Notes: generated by a model not told the origin, from the sequence alone. A DNA stretch of 64,000 bases from Dallia pectoralis (GCA_029465975.1 CM055728.1:4846535-4910534); one strand, 5' to 3'. Counted from the stretch's first letter, positions 44,000 to 55,172 are shown. A program made the numbers and translations.

Positions 44000-46665
44000 G
44001 TGCCTAACAGAGGCTGATATCGGCATGAGAAGACAAGATTGAGTGAAAGAACGTGAGAAAAAAATGGATTGGTGGCAACAAGACATATCTTTGGGGTTTG
44101 GGCCTTATTTGGAAAAGGTTGTAATGTAATTGTTTCATTTATTTAATAGTGGTATTGCAGAATTTGATTGTGGTGGTAGCTAACAAATCTGTACATTCTT
44201 CTCAATTTTAAAGATTGATCTGGATCCCCCGTTTCCAAGAATACTATTGTATTTCTGTGACCTAATTTCTTCTAGGAATGAAAGCCATATTAAGAGTTTG
44301 TGGTAGTTGCTCTTGTCCCAGAGTGATTGTATGTTTGTTTTCTTCTCTGCCAACCAAGCCTGGAAATGTCTCATTTTCTACGGTGATGACAAGTCTCGCC
44401 CCACTGAACATATTGGCATATATATATATATAAGCCCTATACATGTTTGCTGTTTTCTATTGGTACCAAATAGTTATTTCTAATAGTGATTGAATTTAGA
44501 TGGGCATCATGCTTTCTTCTTTGTTCCATTGTGTTCGGCAAAAATGATTCTTTCAGAGGACAACCAAACCGGTTCCCAGTTCAGAGTTGGACAGAACCCA
44601 AAGCCTTGCGGGGTCATCTGAGTTTGTGGCTCCGCAATGTCCGGACAGAGCTGCTTTTAGATGAACACTTCACCAGAGGAACTAAACGTGATACTGTTTC
44701 AGTTGCTCTGTCTCCTATTACATCCGAAGCCCTGACAAATATGTTCTCTCTAATCATGAATGGCCACTGTCTAATCATGAACAGCGGGCAGTAACAGCTG
44801 GTTGGGTCAGAAACTAGCATTTAGTGCGACTGGTTTTAGTTGGACTGCCAGGGTTGCGGTCAGGGGCCACTAGCATCAATCTTAACATGGCGGGGGCTGT
44901 CTTTGTCCTAGCGCTGTCTCGATAAAGTTATCCCAGTCAAAACAATATGGACACAAACAACGGTGAGGCTATGTGCATGGGGGAGGGGCAGAGACATGTA
45001 TTATAATGTTGATACTGGACAGTACCGATCTCACTGACTGCTCCATGGGCCCATTTAATGGAGGTGGTCTGGAAGGACAGAGGCATCCGTCATGGAACAG
45101 TGGAAAGTATGAGTAGCTGTGTGCGTTGTGTGTATGAAGAATCGTTTGCACATTTGCAAAATGGCAGGGCGTTTCTTCTGCGTATTTCTCACTCTTAAAT
45201 GTAGAGCCGCTGAGATAATGGACATCGTCTATGTCCCCGCATACGGCCCGTCATTCATCTGCAGGTATCCTTGAGTGATGTCAGTGCCTCGTGGTTGTTA
45301 GTCCAATTACCAAACAGGTGCCTCTTGCCCAAACGAGAAAGTTAACAAATTTGACAGGGGTCTCTAAAAAGGCACTTAACCCTGATGGCTTGTATACATC
45401 GCTGTAGATCGGAGTGTCTGCAAAACAACTGAAATATAAAATCTAATGACTGTGATGATGACAGTGATATCTACACTCACAACAATATACATAAACTTCA
45501 TTTAAGTGACCTTTTGCCTCCTAATAAAGACGCCAAAATAGGCGCCTGTTGCTTGGCCTGTCCACTGAAAGCGTTTTACGCACAGAACAGTTTCATCCAT
45601 TTTACCGTTGGGGTCCGAAAAAACAACCAGAATTCCTCCTCATTCTTTCCCATATCCAACAATAATGGGACCCATTTATATCGGGGGAAGTTGAAGGTCC
45701 AGTTGCGCTTAACGTCTTTACTGCGTGATTTCACGGAAGACCACGAGGTGTAATGCTTCGTCGGGGGGTTGTTATTGAGCTCTGTTTGGCCAAAGCAAAC
45801 ACAGCTTGGTGGAAAGTGTAATCATTTATTTAAGACCGGGGGCGATATGGTCAATTTGCTTTGAAACAAAGTTCTGTGATACCCGATGGGACAGGGACAA
45901 GTATGCATGTGTGTTGTTTCTTAATGTCTGTTTAGCTCTGCTCCTACATCTAGTGTATTTAGCTTGCAGCATGTAGCAAAAAAGTGCGACCCCAGTCGCA
46001 ACAATGTCAGAAGTACAAACCTCCTAAAACAGTGATCACTGTCCCTATGTTTCCCGTAGCTCTCGTATCGCCACATCGTCTGCCTACCGGCATGTTAAGG
46101 ACCCCCGGGTTGGAGCCGTTGTCCCAGACATTTGCCTATCAAGATTTACCAGCGAGTACATGTTGCTTTTCCCACTCAATTCCACCACTTTCCCTCCAAA
46201 GGAAAAGCCAACTCACTCCTTTCATGCCTATCAGTCGGACTCTTGGGGACAGAGTACATGAGTCTATGATTTACTCCGATTTAATTGGATTCATTTGTAA
46301 AATGGCTGCCGGAGATATGGGCATTATCTATCATGTACCCATGACTGGAATGCTAGCTCTCTCTCTCTCTGCCATTTAATATCACTCTCTCTCGTGTTGG
46401 CTGGGTTGTTTCTGCATGCCAGACTGAGACTGTCCTCCAGCTAGTCATTTCTGCGTTTATTAGATTGTATAATTTCATTTTGCATGTGTCTGTGGCCTTT
46501 AAGCCTCTGGATCTGCTTAGCACGGGAATAATTGATCACATTTGTTAATAGTACATAGTTCTTTTGTTGTTACTACCCTAATTATATCAAGAAACGGGTC
46601 CCTTTTATATAAAAGCTTAATTCAAAACATCTCTTCATGGTGCAAATGATTAACACATTCATGCA
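44000..46665. other. Intronic DNA, nothing recognised
   Basis: About 2.7 kb. Open frames of 102-131 codons at 44486-44794 and 45984-46379 have no family resemblance, no splice context and no coding-like conservation that I can detect. I do not call them genes. Confidence 0.4.
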
Positions 46666-46671
46666 ATGGTA

Positions 46672-47613
46672 AAGGCCAGACACATGAGTAACTAGCTTTA
46701 AGTAATGTATTATGCAATGACTATATCTGTGAGTGGAGTCCACGTTAGTAGAGGCCAGACACAAGAGGAACTAGCTGTAAGTAATGTATATGCAATGACT
46801 GTATCTGTGAGTGGAGTCCACGTTAGTAGAGGCCAGACACAAGAGGAACCAGCTGTAAGTAATGTATATGCAATGACTATATCTGTGAGTGGAGTCCACG
46901 TTAGTAGAGGCCAAACACAAGAGGAACTAGCTGTAAGTAATGTATATGCAATGACTGTATCTGTGAGTGGAGTCCACGTTAGTAGAGGCCAGACACAAGA
47001 GGAACTAGCTGTAAGTAATGTATATGCAATGACTGTATCTGTGAGTGGAGTCCACATTAGTAGAGGCCAGACACAAGAGGAACTAGCTGTAAGTAATGTA
47101 TATGCAATGACTGTATCTGTGAGTGGAGTCCACGTTAGTAGAGGCCAGACACAAGAGGAACTAGCTGTAAGTAATGTATATGCAATGACTGTATCTGTAA
47201 GTGGAGTCCACATTAGTAGAGGCCAGACACAAGAGGAACTAGCTGTAAGTAATGTATATGCAATGACTGTATCTGTGAGTGGAGTCCACGTTAGTAGAGG
47301 CCAGACACAAGAGGAACTAGCTGTAAGTAATGTATATGCAATGACTGTATCTGTGAGTGGAGTCCACGTTAGTAGAGGCCAGACACAAGAGGAACTAGCT
47401 GTAAGTAATGTATATGCAATGACTGTATCTGTGAGTGGAGTCCACATTAGTAGAGGCCAGACACAAGAGGAACTAGCTGTAAGTAATGTATATGCAATGA
47501 CTGTATCTGTGAGTGGAGTCCACATTAGTAGAGGCCAGACACTAGAGGAACTAGCTGTAAGTAATGTATATGCAATGACTGTATCTGTGAGTGGAGTCCA
47601 TGTTAGTCGCTAG
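46672..47613. repeat. 78-bp minisatellite, 12 copies, open in frame
   Basis: Near-identical 78-bp units begin (at GTAAGTAATGTATATGCAAT) at 46777 and every 78 bp to 47557, with one diverged unit before and one partial unit after. Because 78 is 26 codons and the unit has no stop in the right frame, a 302-codon frame opens on + and a 271-codon frame on -. These are repeat artefacts: both strands are open and the few substitutions include ones at all codon positions. Each unit contains AGCTGTAAGTAATG and CTGTGAGTGG, both close to the U1 splice-donor consensus. Confidence 0.97.
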
Positions 47614-47619
47614 CACATT

Positions 47620-47992
47620 TTACAGTGGTGTTTTGAGTTGTGTCTATTACAGATGGACCCTGAAGTCACTTGGACATATGTTTTTGTTTAAACAACATAT
47701 TTATGCACCTAAATAATAGCCTGCAGATATAAAAGACACTGTCCTGTGTAAATACTGTGATTATTTTGCTGCCTAAATGTGTACAGTTTCATTAAAATAA
47801 AATAATATTATGTGACTCCAGAACGACCACAGCAGCCTCAAATGTAGGGTTCAGTTCAAGCAGGAAAATATTGTCCTGTTTCTGTAAAAAAAAAGGATGG
47901 GACTAGTGAATAATAACTATTTTAAAATTCATTCTAATACATATTGATCTTAATGATTATAGTTAGATTTCCTTCTCATTTACACATTTCCT
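47620..47992. other. Intronic DNA, nothing recognised
   Basis: AT-rich sequence between the 78-bp array and the hairpin. Confidence 0.4.
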
Positions 47993-48052
47993 CTAGCAGA
48001 AATCAACATATTGGCCTGTTTACCTACCAGCTGATATGTTGATTTCTGCTAG
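47993..48052. repeat. Perfect 19-bp stem hairpin
   Basis: CTAGCAGAAATCAACATAT (47993-48011) is the exact reverse complement of 48034-48052, with a 22-base loop. It could be a miniature inverted repeat or a transcribed hairpin. Flanks CCT/GGA add two or three weak pairs. Confidence 0.9.
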
Positions 48053-48807
48053 GGAACAGCAGTTTAAATCAGATCAACATGAATTTTTGAAATGAAAGTC
48101 TTAAAGTCGGAAACTTAAATATAATTCATTCATAGTTTAAAAAAGCATGAATAAACTGCAGATGTCTCCCCTATAACTTGGCTGGGTGTACTGCTGATCT
48201 GGGTTTCGGTAAATTGCAGTTACGGTTCAGGGAATGAGGGAGAAAAAGAATAAGAAAAAATAATAGAACAGAGTAACACCAGAATAAGAGATGTAGGCGC
48301 TTATGCAGAATGTAGCCATTTCAGAAGGCCTCTAGTACTACTGACAGCTATGCCGGTCGGTCATATCAGTAGAGAGGAGAAAAGAAACGAAGACAAATCC
48401 ACCGGAAGCTTTTAAAGCCAAATTGCTCCTCTGTTTACACCTCTCTATAAAGCCCTTTAAGATCTTTCCTCATTATCTCTCCAGGCGTATCTCTAATTAT
48501 CGCAGAGAACACAGTATCACAAGCCAGATCTCTCTCATCTGGTCGTGGAGATGGTTAAATGCAGGAAATTGAAAAATAGAGCCAGGGGTGGAACTTGTAT
48601 TAGTCAGCTTGATCAAGTTTATTGTGGCTCCTCTATTTATGTGCTCTTTACTTCAAAGTTTGCCTGCTGGTACATCCTGTAACATGATGTTATGAGAGCC
48701 CCCTGACCTCTTGAACGCAGGGCATTGCTACCACCTTGCTCTAATTCCTCTGGTGACTCTTTCATTGTCTCCGTCTCTCTGACTCTATTTCCATCTCCTT
48801 TCCTCAG
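48053..48807. other. Intronic DNA upstream of erc2 exon c
   Basis: Nothing recognised except the pyrimidine-rich acceptor tract at about 48760-48807. Confidence 0.5.
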
Positions 48808-48945
48808 ATAGATAATCTGTTGGAGCAGCTGAAGGACAAGGACAAGCAGTTGGTGGCCCTGCGGGACCGGGTCAAAGGCCTACAGACGGACTCCAGCAAC
48901 ACGGACACGGCACTGACCACGCTGGAGGAGGCCCTGTCTGAAAAG
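48808..48945 (+). CDS. erc2: erc2-like exon c (46 codons): ERC/CAST coiled-coil segment
   Basis: A 138-bp exon, phase 0 at both ends, between acceptor cctttcctcag and donor AAG|gtacac. It encodes IDNLLEQLKDKDKQLVALRD, then RVKGLQTDSSNTDTALTTLE and EALSEK. The block QTDSSNTDTAL fits ERC2 (ERC1 has ADTTNTDTAL from memory). It continues the coiled coil from exon b (…NILQKK | IDNL…) just as in the vertebrate proteins, where this boundary is also an exon junction as far as I recall. The length equals the family segment, with no insertion or deletion. Confidence 0.95.
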
Positions 48946-49034
48946 GTACACCAAGGGAGAGGAGAAGAGGGAGGAGCCAGAGAAAGGTGAGGGCGATGTG
49001 TCCAATGGGCATAAGCGATATAAGCGGTTGCTTA

Positions 49035-49492
49035 GGGCCCCCGACCGCTAGGGGCCCCCTACCACAAGGGATTCCCAACCGCTAGGGCCCCCTACCACAA
49101 GGGATTCCCAACCGCTAGGGGCCCCCTACCATAAGGGATCCCCCAACCGCTAGGGCCCCCCTACCACAAGGGATCCCCCGACCGCTAGGGCCCCCTACCA
49201 CAAGGGATCCCCCAACCGCTAGGGGCCCCCTACCACAAGGGATCCCCCAACCGCTAGGGTCCCCCTACCACAAGAGATCCCCCAACCACTAGGGCCCCCC
49301 TACCACAAGGGATTCCCAACCGCTAGGGCCCCCCTACCACAAGGAATCCCCCAACCGCTAGGGCCCCCTACCACAAGGGATCCCCAAACCGCTAGGGCCC
49401 CCCTACTACAAGGGATTCCCAACCGCTAGGGCCCCCTACCACAAGGGATCCCCCAACTGCGAAGGGCACCCTACCACAAGGGATTCCCAACC
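49035..49492. repeat. 33-bp GC-rich minisatellite, about 14 copies
   Basis: Units of 32-34 bp built from CTAGGGCCCCCTACCACAAG plus GGATCCCCCAACCG. It begins about 90 bp after exon c. The seed sequence GCGGTTGCTTAGGGCCCCCG just before the array is a phrase known from dispersed fish repeats, so the array probably expanded from a piece of one. Confidence 0.95.
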
Positions 49493-50070
49493 CATTCATG
49501 CCTTCATCAGCTCAAGGATAGACTACTGCAATGCCCTTTACATTGGACTTAATAAATCACTCCTCAATAGGCTTCAACTGGTAGCCTAGATGTTGCAGCA
49601 CGTCTCCTCTGCAACATCTCTAAGCGCTCACATATCACCCCTGTCCTCCGCTCGCTCCACTGGCTCCCGGTGCGATTTAGGGTGGAGTATGAGGCCCTGC
49701 TGTTTGTGTTCAAGGCCATCAATGGTATGGCCCCGGCCTACCTCGCTGAACTAATAACGGTCTACCAACCAGCCAGAACCCTGCGCTCCTCTGAACACAC
49801 CTCTCTGGTGATTTCAAAATATAAAAAGTTTGGAAGTCGGTCATTTGTCGTCCAGGCATCACCATGTTAAGTGTTTTTAAATCGCATTTGAAAACACATC
49901 TATTTAGACAAGCTTTTAACACGTAGCCTTTGACCTGACTGCTATTTTTATGTACACTTATGTTTTTGTATACTGTTGTCTTTTTATGCTTTTTACTGGA
50001 AAGCGCCTTATGCACCTTTTGGCTGTTGTAAGGCGCTCTACAAATAAAATTTGATTGATTGATTGATTTG
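49493..50070 (+). pseudogene. L2-like LINE 3' fragment with ATTG tail
   Basis: Plus-strand codons give FISSRIDYCNALYIGLNKS-like sequence, then THITPVLRSLHWLPVRF-like (from AGCGCTCACATATCACCCCT) and VEYEALLFVFKAINGMAPAY at 49684-49740. This is the conserved C-terminal block of L2-type reverse transcriptase ORFs. The 3' region AAGGCGCTCTACAAATAAAA ends in (TTGA)n at 50054-50068, the usual L2 tail. Frameshifts are present. The 5' end is truncated where the 33-bp array stops. Confidence 0.85.
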
Positions 50071-50351
50071 TTGTTGCAGTCGAAACACACACAGGAACAC
50101 AGGCAGTAAGTCACTTGTTGGCACCTCGTACCCCTATGGGTGCTCTGACCCCCTCATTTATATTCCTATTAATTTGGGCTCAATGGGATTAGCTGCGTTC
50201 AGAGGTCATTCTCCAGGGTGCAATTAGTCCTGACTTTTTCCTGTTGACTCACTATCTGCGATGCTGTTGGGTCATCATGATGGAGGGACCGCGGTGCAGA
50301 AGAAAGGGAGAGGGGAAGGAATCTTCTGCATTATAGAATGTGCCCCCGCTG

Positions 50352-51365
50352 CCAAACTTTGTTATTTTTATTTTACCTTTATTTTACCAGGTAGGCCGAT
50401 TGAGAACAAATTCTCATTTACAACGGCGACCTGGCCAAGATAAGGCGAGAAAATGTGCAAGTCAACATACAGTTACATAAGTACACAGAACACAGGAGTG
50501 CAAAGATTTTAGGCACAATAAGACACAATAAGGCAATACAGGTTCAAGTTAAACAGGATGAGGTATATGTGGTTCTGTGCAGCAGCATAGATAAGGCACT
50601 AGCGAATAATTTTTAAATATAAAAATATGATGGGTATCATTTTACTGGATATTCAAAGATTAAAGTGAGTCTGGCAGGTAGGTCATTTGCATGGACTATT
50701 TGACCGTGATTATGGGAAAGAGCATTTGAGCAATATCTGAGCAAATAACAGTAATACAAAAGTCAAAGGTATGACAATAGTGCAGGAGAGAGATGTCCAC
50801 TGTGCAGGGTGGGCATAGCATAAGGGAGAAGTTCGGAGAGGTGTTCAGAAAGGAGTAGTTTAAAGGCGACTGGTGATATGAGTGTTTCAAGTTTTTGGGT
50901 TTTTTGTTGTTCGTTCCAGTCATTGGCGGCTGCAAACTGGAAGGATTGGCGGCCGAATGATGTGCAGGCTTTGGGGTGTCTAAGGAAATGTACCTACTAG
51001 AGCGTAGACTGGGGTTCACTAGGGCAATGGTAACTAGAGAGCTAAGGTACAATTGGACTTTGCCTAGCAGGGACTTGTAGACGGCGGCTGAAAGGCAAAA
51101 GAGAGCTGTCTAAGAATACACCTAGATATTTGTAAGTATCAACACATTCTAGTTCAGACCCATCTAGCGTGGCGATGCTGGGCAGACAGGCAGGTGTGGG
51201 CAGAGATCGGTTGAACAGCATACACTTAGTTTTTACCAGAGTTTAGTAATAACTGATGGTTTAGGAAGGAATGTTGCATGGCATTGAAACTCTCCTGGAG
51301 ATGTTTGAGCACCGGGCCTGGCGTGTACAGGATGGTATCGTCTGCATAAAGATGGACACTGGTAT
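50352..51365 (-). pseudogene. LINE fragment (YADDTILY-type RT) with 3' tail, minus strand
   Basis: Read on the minus strand, the right end encodes a motif C block VHLYADDTILYTPG near 51330-51362, then VLKHLQESFNAMQ. Decayed C-terminal codons and a long 3' region follow, ending ACCTGGTAAAATAAAGGTAA at about 50370-50395. This is a LINE abundant in salmon and pike relatives (from memory). Its terminal 'cctacctggttaaataaaggttaaat' motif is also the tail of the tRNA-derived SINE piece at 54931-54964. Confidence 0.85.
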
Positions 51366-51369
51366 GTGA

Positions 51370-51799
51370 AGTGACGACTTTTGTGTTCTAGCATGGTCGA
51401 GCAACCGAAACGTATCTCATACATAGTTGTAGCTTTACTGCATTCATATCAAACCAGCCCACTGTCCGCATAGCTCTCTTCCATCTCCCCCCATTTTCTC
51501 GCCCGGGAAAGTCGCTGACAATACGTTAAAAAAAAGTATGAAAGAATTACAGATCCTGTATCAGTAAGGGAATGAAAGACCTAGTGTTATTTGTAAATAA
51601 ACAATGTACCCGGCGCTAAGTGAGTTAGTAGCTACCGTTAGTTGGAGTTACTGATGAGTATCTCGTCACTTACACGTTTCCCATCATGCCTCAGTGCCCT
51701 TGACCGGTCTGCTCTAATGGGCAGAGTAATGTTAAGGAGACCATTACAGGTGCATGGAAAGTGCTGTGCAATGGAGACATTTTCTGGGAAAATAAGTTG
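51370..51799. other. Intronic DNA, nothing recognised
   Basis: Sequence between the LINE fragment and a short minisatellite. No features recognised. Confidence 0.4.
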
Positions 51800-51807
51800 G
51801 TGGCACA

Positions 51808-51969
51808 CGTGTATATACAGTTACCTCATATATGTATGTATATACAGTTACCTCATATATGTATGTATATACAGTTAGCTCATATATGTATGTATATACA
51901 GTTAGCTCATATATGTATGTATATACAGTTAGCCCATATATGTATGTATGTACAGTTAGCTCATATATG
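51808..51969. repeat. 27-bp minisatellite, 6 copies
   Basis: Unit ATATACAGTTAGCTCATATA plus TGTATGT; the first two copies have TTACCTC instead of TTAGCTC. AT-rich. Confidence 0.95.
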
Positions 51970-51992
51970 GTCACTAGGTCCTTTCTAACCTG

Positions 51993-52081
51993 GTGAGGTC
52001 CAACACCAGCGGTTGCTTTGTAAGATATATCTTCAATCCATATGGTGTTCTACTCTTCAGGGGGGCGGTGTTGGACCTCAC
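51993..52081. repeat. 15-bp inverted repeat
   Basis: GTGAGGTCCAACACC at 51993-52007 pairs perfectly with 52067-52081, enclosing 59 bases. It may be the terminal inverted repeats of a very short element, but no target duplication is seen. Confidence 0.8.
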
Positions 52082-52089
52082 AAGTTCCA

Positions 52090-53487
52090 TATTTGGTGTA
52101 GATAGACCAGTGGCATCTGACCCTCCAGCACCTATTTGCCCCAGTGGATGTGAAATCAAGCCTACACTGGATGAGAGTCAATGAAGCAACTAGAAGGTTG
52201 ACATCAGCTTGTGTTGCTGAGAGGTACTGGAATCAGAAGAGCCATCGAAGGTACCTGCCAATGAAAAATCTGTCACTTAATGTTGGTGACGATCGGTGAA
52301 TCAACGTGGCACCTGTTTGACCTTACAAGCTGTGACTGAACTTCCTCTTCCGATTGTGCTTGTGTCTGAATGTGCCTCCCCTAGTGAGTCCTACCTGTAT
52401 CTCTTTCTCAATTTAATATCAGGCATTAAACTAAGATAACTAAAGAATGTTCATGTCTGATTTGCTATTCCAAATCGGCAGCTTGTGGTTGAAATGAAAC
52501 ATTTATTTTACAGTTGTGATAAGTTGTCATGGTGATTTGGCCATGGTTGTGTCTATGGCCCTGTTTGTGTTTCCCATCAGATATGCAATTCTTAATGTTT
52601 CTAACGAGCTCAGTTGCGCTACATTCTTTGGAAAGAACCCAAAGCTGCAGTGAATACAATTACCGAATGTTATTCTGTGCTAGGGCTATTTATCACAACA
52701 ACAGTTATACAGTATTTTATTAGTTGCTATTGTAACTTTTTACAGTAATACAAAAACTGCCAGCCAGCAGCCTCGTTTAATTTCTTCAGAATATCAAAGT
52801 ACAGAAAATGAATGTGCTATTCCAAAAAATATGTTTATATTTTACTGATACCCAACACCTGAGCTGCTCAACCGTTTTTTTTTATCAAAGCCACCATCCT
52901 GTAGGCTTCTCTAACTCTTAATTTAGGACATCTGATTCTAATAATTAGCCAAGTGAGAAGCTAAATCAGGCTATTCACAACAGGGGTAGGAGAGAAAATC
53001 TAAAGGATGGCAGATCTCTAGGAACGGGGTAAAACAGCCAACCCCAATATTTTCATATGCACAACCAGGTTATACCAAGTTACACATATGTGTGACTGTT
53101 CAAATATTTTAAAAGGCTGTTAGCAAAAATGACTTCTCTTTGGCAGAATTGTGGGACCAACGAGGCCTGGCCTTCCTAGTGTTAACAGTTAGGGAAGTAA
53201 TCTACCGGCTCTGACCACATAAACATACTCACATGGTTATATATACAATGAATCAGATGCAAGGGGAAATAAAGCCCAGATCTTACTGGATATCATCTCC
53301 TCTATTGCTATGGATTTCCAGATGAAGATGAGGATTTGGTAAAGAATGCAGTTATTTGGGATGCACAATATTTATCGAACTGATAAAGTATCATCTGATA
53401 AGGAAACATTTACATTATTTGTGATTAGTCTACTAAGTAAATTAGAGCTGATATATAGACCAATATAGACCCATAATATGTGAAGAA
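52090..53487. other. Intronic DNA, nothing recognised
   Basis: About 1.4 kb without gene or known repeat. Confidence 0.4.
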
Positions 53488-54930
53488 GTTGGTATCTCAG
53501 TGGTAGAGTGCATGCTCTGTATGTATGATGTCCTGGGTTCCTATTGGAGGAGTTGGTATCTCAGTGGTAGAGTGCATGCTCTGTATGTATGATGTCCTGG
53601 GTTCCTATTGGAGGAGTTGGTATCTCAGTGGTAGAGTACATGCTCTGTGTGTATGATGTCCTGGGTTCCTATTGGAGGAGTTGGTATCTCAGTGGTAGAG
53701 TGCATGCTCTGTATGTATGATGTCCTGGGTTCCTATTGGAGGAGTTGGTATCTCAGTGGTAGAGTGCATGCTCTGCATGTATGATGTCCTGGGTTCCTAT
53801 TGGAGGAGTTGGTATCTCAGTGGTAGAGTGCATGCTCTGTGTGTATGATGTCCTGGGTTCCTATTGGAGGAGTTGGTATCTCAGTGGTAGAGTGCATGCT
53901 CTGTATGTATGATGTCCTGGGTTCCTATTGGAGGAGTTGGTATCTCAGTGGTAGAGTGCATGCTCCGTGTGTATGATGTCCTGGGTTCCTATTGGAGGAG
54001 TTGGTATCTCAGTGGTAGAGTGCATGCTCTGTATGTATGATGTCCTGGGTTCCTATTGGAGGAGTTGGTATCTCAGTGGTAGAGTGCATGCTCTGTATGT
54101 ATGATGTCCTGGGTTCCTATTGGAGGAGTTGGTATCTCAGTGGTAGAGTGCATGCTCCGTGTGTATGATGTCCTGGGTTCCTATTGGAGGAGTTGGTATC
54201 TCAGTGGTAGAGTGCATGCTCTGTATGTATGATGTCCTGGGTTCCTATTGGAGGAGTTGGTATCTCAGTGGTAGAGTGCATGCTCTGTATGTATGATGTC
54301 CTTGGTTCCTATTGGAGGAGTTGGTATCTCAGTGGTAGAGTACATGCTCTGTGTGTATGATTATCCTGGGTTCCTATTGGAGGAATTGGTATCTCAGTGG
54401 TAGAGTGCATGCTCTGTATGTATGATGTCCTGGGTTCCTATTGGAGGAGTTGGTATCTCAGTGGTAGAGTGCATGCTCTGTGTGTATGATGTCCTGGGTT
54501 CCTATTGGAGGAGTTGGTATCTCAGTGGTAGAGTGCATGCTCTGTATGTATGATGTCCTTGGTTCCTATTGGAGGAGTTGGTATCTCAGTGGTAGAGTAC
54601 ATGCTCTGTGTGTATGATTATCCTGGGTTCCTATTGGAGGAATTGGTATCTCAGTGGTAGAGTGCATGCTCTGTATGTATGATGTCCTGGGTTCCTATTG
54701 GAGGAGTTGGTATCTCAGTGGTAGAGTGCATGCTCTGTGTGTATGATGTCCTGGGTTCCTATTGGAGGAGTTGGTATCTCAGTGGTAGAGTGCATGCTCT
54801 GTATGTATGATTATCCTGGGTTCCTATTGGAGGAGTTGGTATCTCAGTGGTAGAGTGCATGCTCTGTATGTATGATGTCCTGGGTTCCTATTGGAGGAGT
54901 TGGTATCTCAGTGGTAGAGTGCATGCTCAG
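53488..54930 (+). repeat. 64-bp minisatellite of tRNA-Ala-like SINE heads, 22 full copies plus a partial
   Basis: Units start at 53488 and repeat every 64 bp (three units have 65 bp, with GATTATCC for GATGTCC) up to a partial unit at 54899-54930. The unit reads as a tRNA-like sequence: TATCTCAGTGGTAGAG is the A box/D arm with one change from TAGCTCAGTGG; CATGCTCTGTATGTATGATG is an anticodon arm with TGT where tRNA-Ala has TGC; GTCCTGGGTTC leads into a decayed B box/T arm. One unit keeps TGC (53774-53776). The acceptor stem does not pair and the T arm (CTATTGG) is broken, so these are not functional tRNA genes. The last, partial unit passes directly into a LINE-type tail, showing that the array arose from the head of a SINE. 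Confidence 0.93.
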
Positions 54931-54964
54931 CCTACCTGGTTAAATAAAGGTTAAATATAAAAAT
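54931..54964 (+). mobile_element. SINE 3' tail shared with a LINE
   Basis: CCTACCTGGTTAAATAAAGG followed by TTAAATATAAAAA directly follows the truncated tRNA-like unit. It matches, in reverse complement, the 3' end of the LINE at 50352-51365. SINEs commonly borrow the 3' tail of their partner LINE (family knowledge). Confidence 0.8.
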
Positions 54965-55124
54965 GTAGTGAATATTGCTTTAACTTGACTCACACACAGC
55001 ACGCCATTTTCACGTAAATTAAGTCAAACCCCTGCACATAGCCCATGCAGTGTAGACTAAATTTTTTTACAACAAATCTTATAAGTCACCTGAAAGGTTG
55101 TCATCACATCTAGAATGTAATCCA

Positions 55125-55172
55125 CAGACCTACACAACCTCAACCATCCACAGACCTACACAACCTCAAGCA
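55125..55172 (-). repeat. Inverted outlier of the 26-bp minisatellite
   Basis: Nearly two units (CCACAGACCTACACAACCTC) in the orientation opposite to the array at 55590-56060, about 420 bp away. Confidence 0.9.

Larger units (their letters stand above)
30197..48807 (+). other. erc2: erc2 intron B (18,611 bp)
   Basis: Between donor gtacgt at 30197 and acceptor ctcctttcctcag ending at 48807. It holds the 25-bp and 78-bp minisatellites, the palindromic insertion nest, Tc1 and MITE copies and compound microsatellites listed separately. Confidence 0.85.

Noticed and set aside
45984..46379. 131-codon open frame as a small gene
   Set aside because: No family resemblance, no splice borders and no promoter or polyA context; a frame of this length can occur by chance in 64 kb.
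53488..54930. Cluster of functional tRNA genes
   Set aside because: The tRNA-like units lack a pairing acceptor stem and an intact T arm and B box, lack terminators between units, and are SINE-derived.
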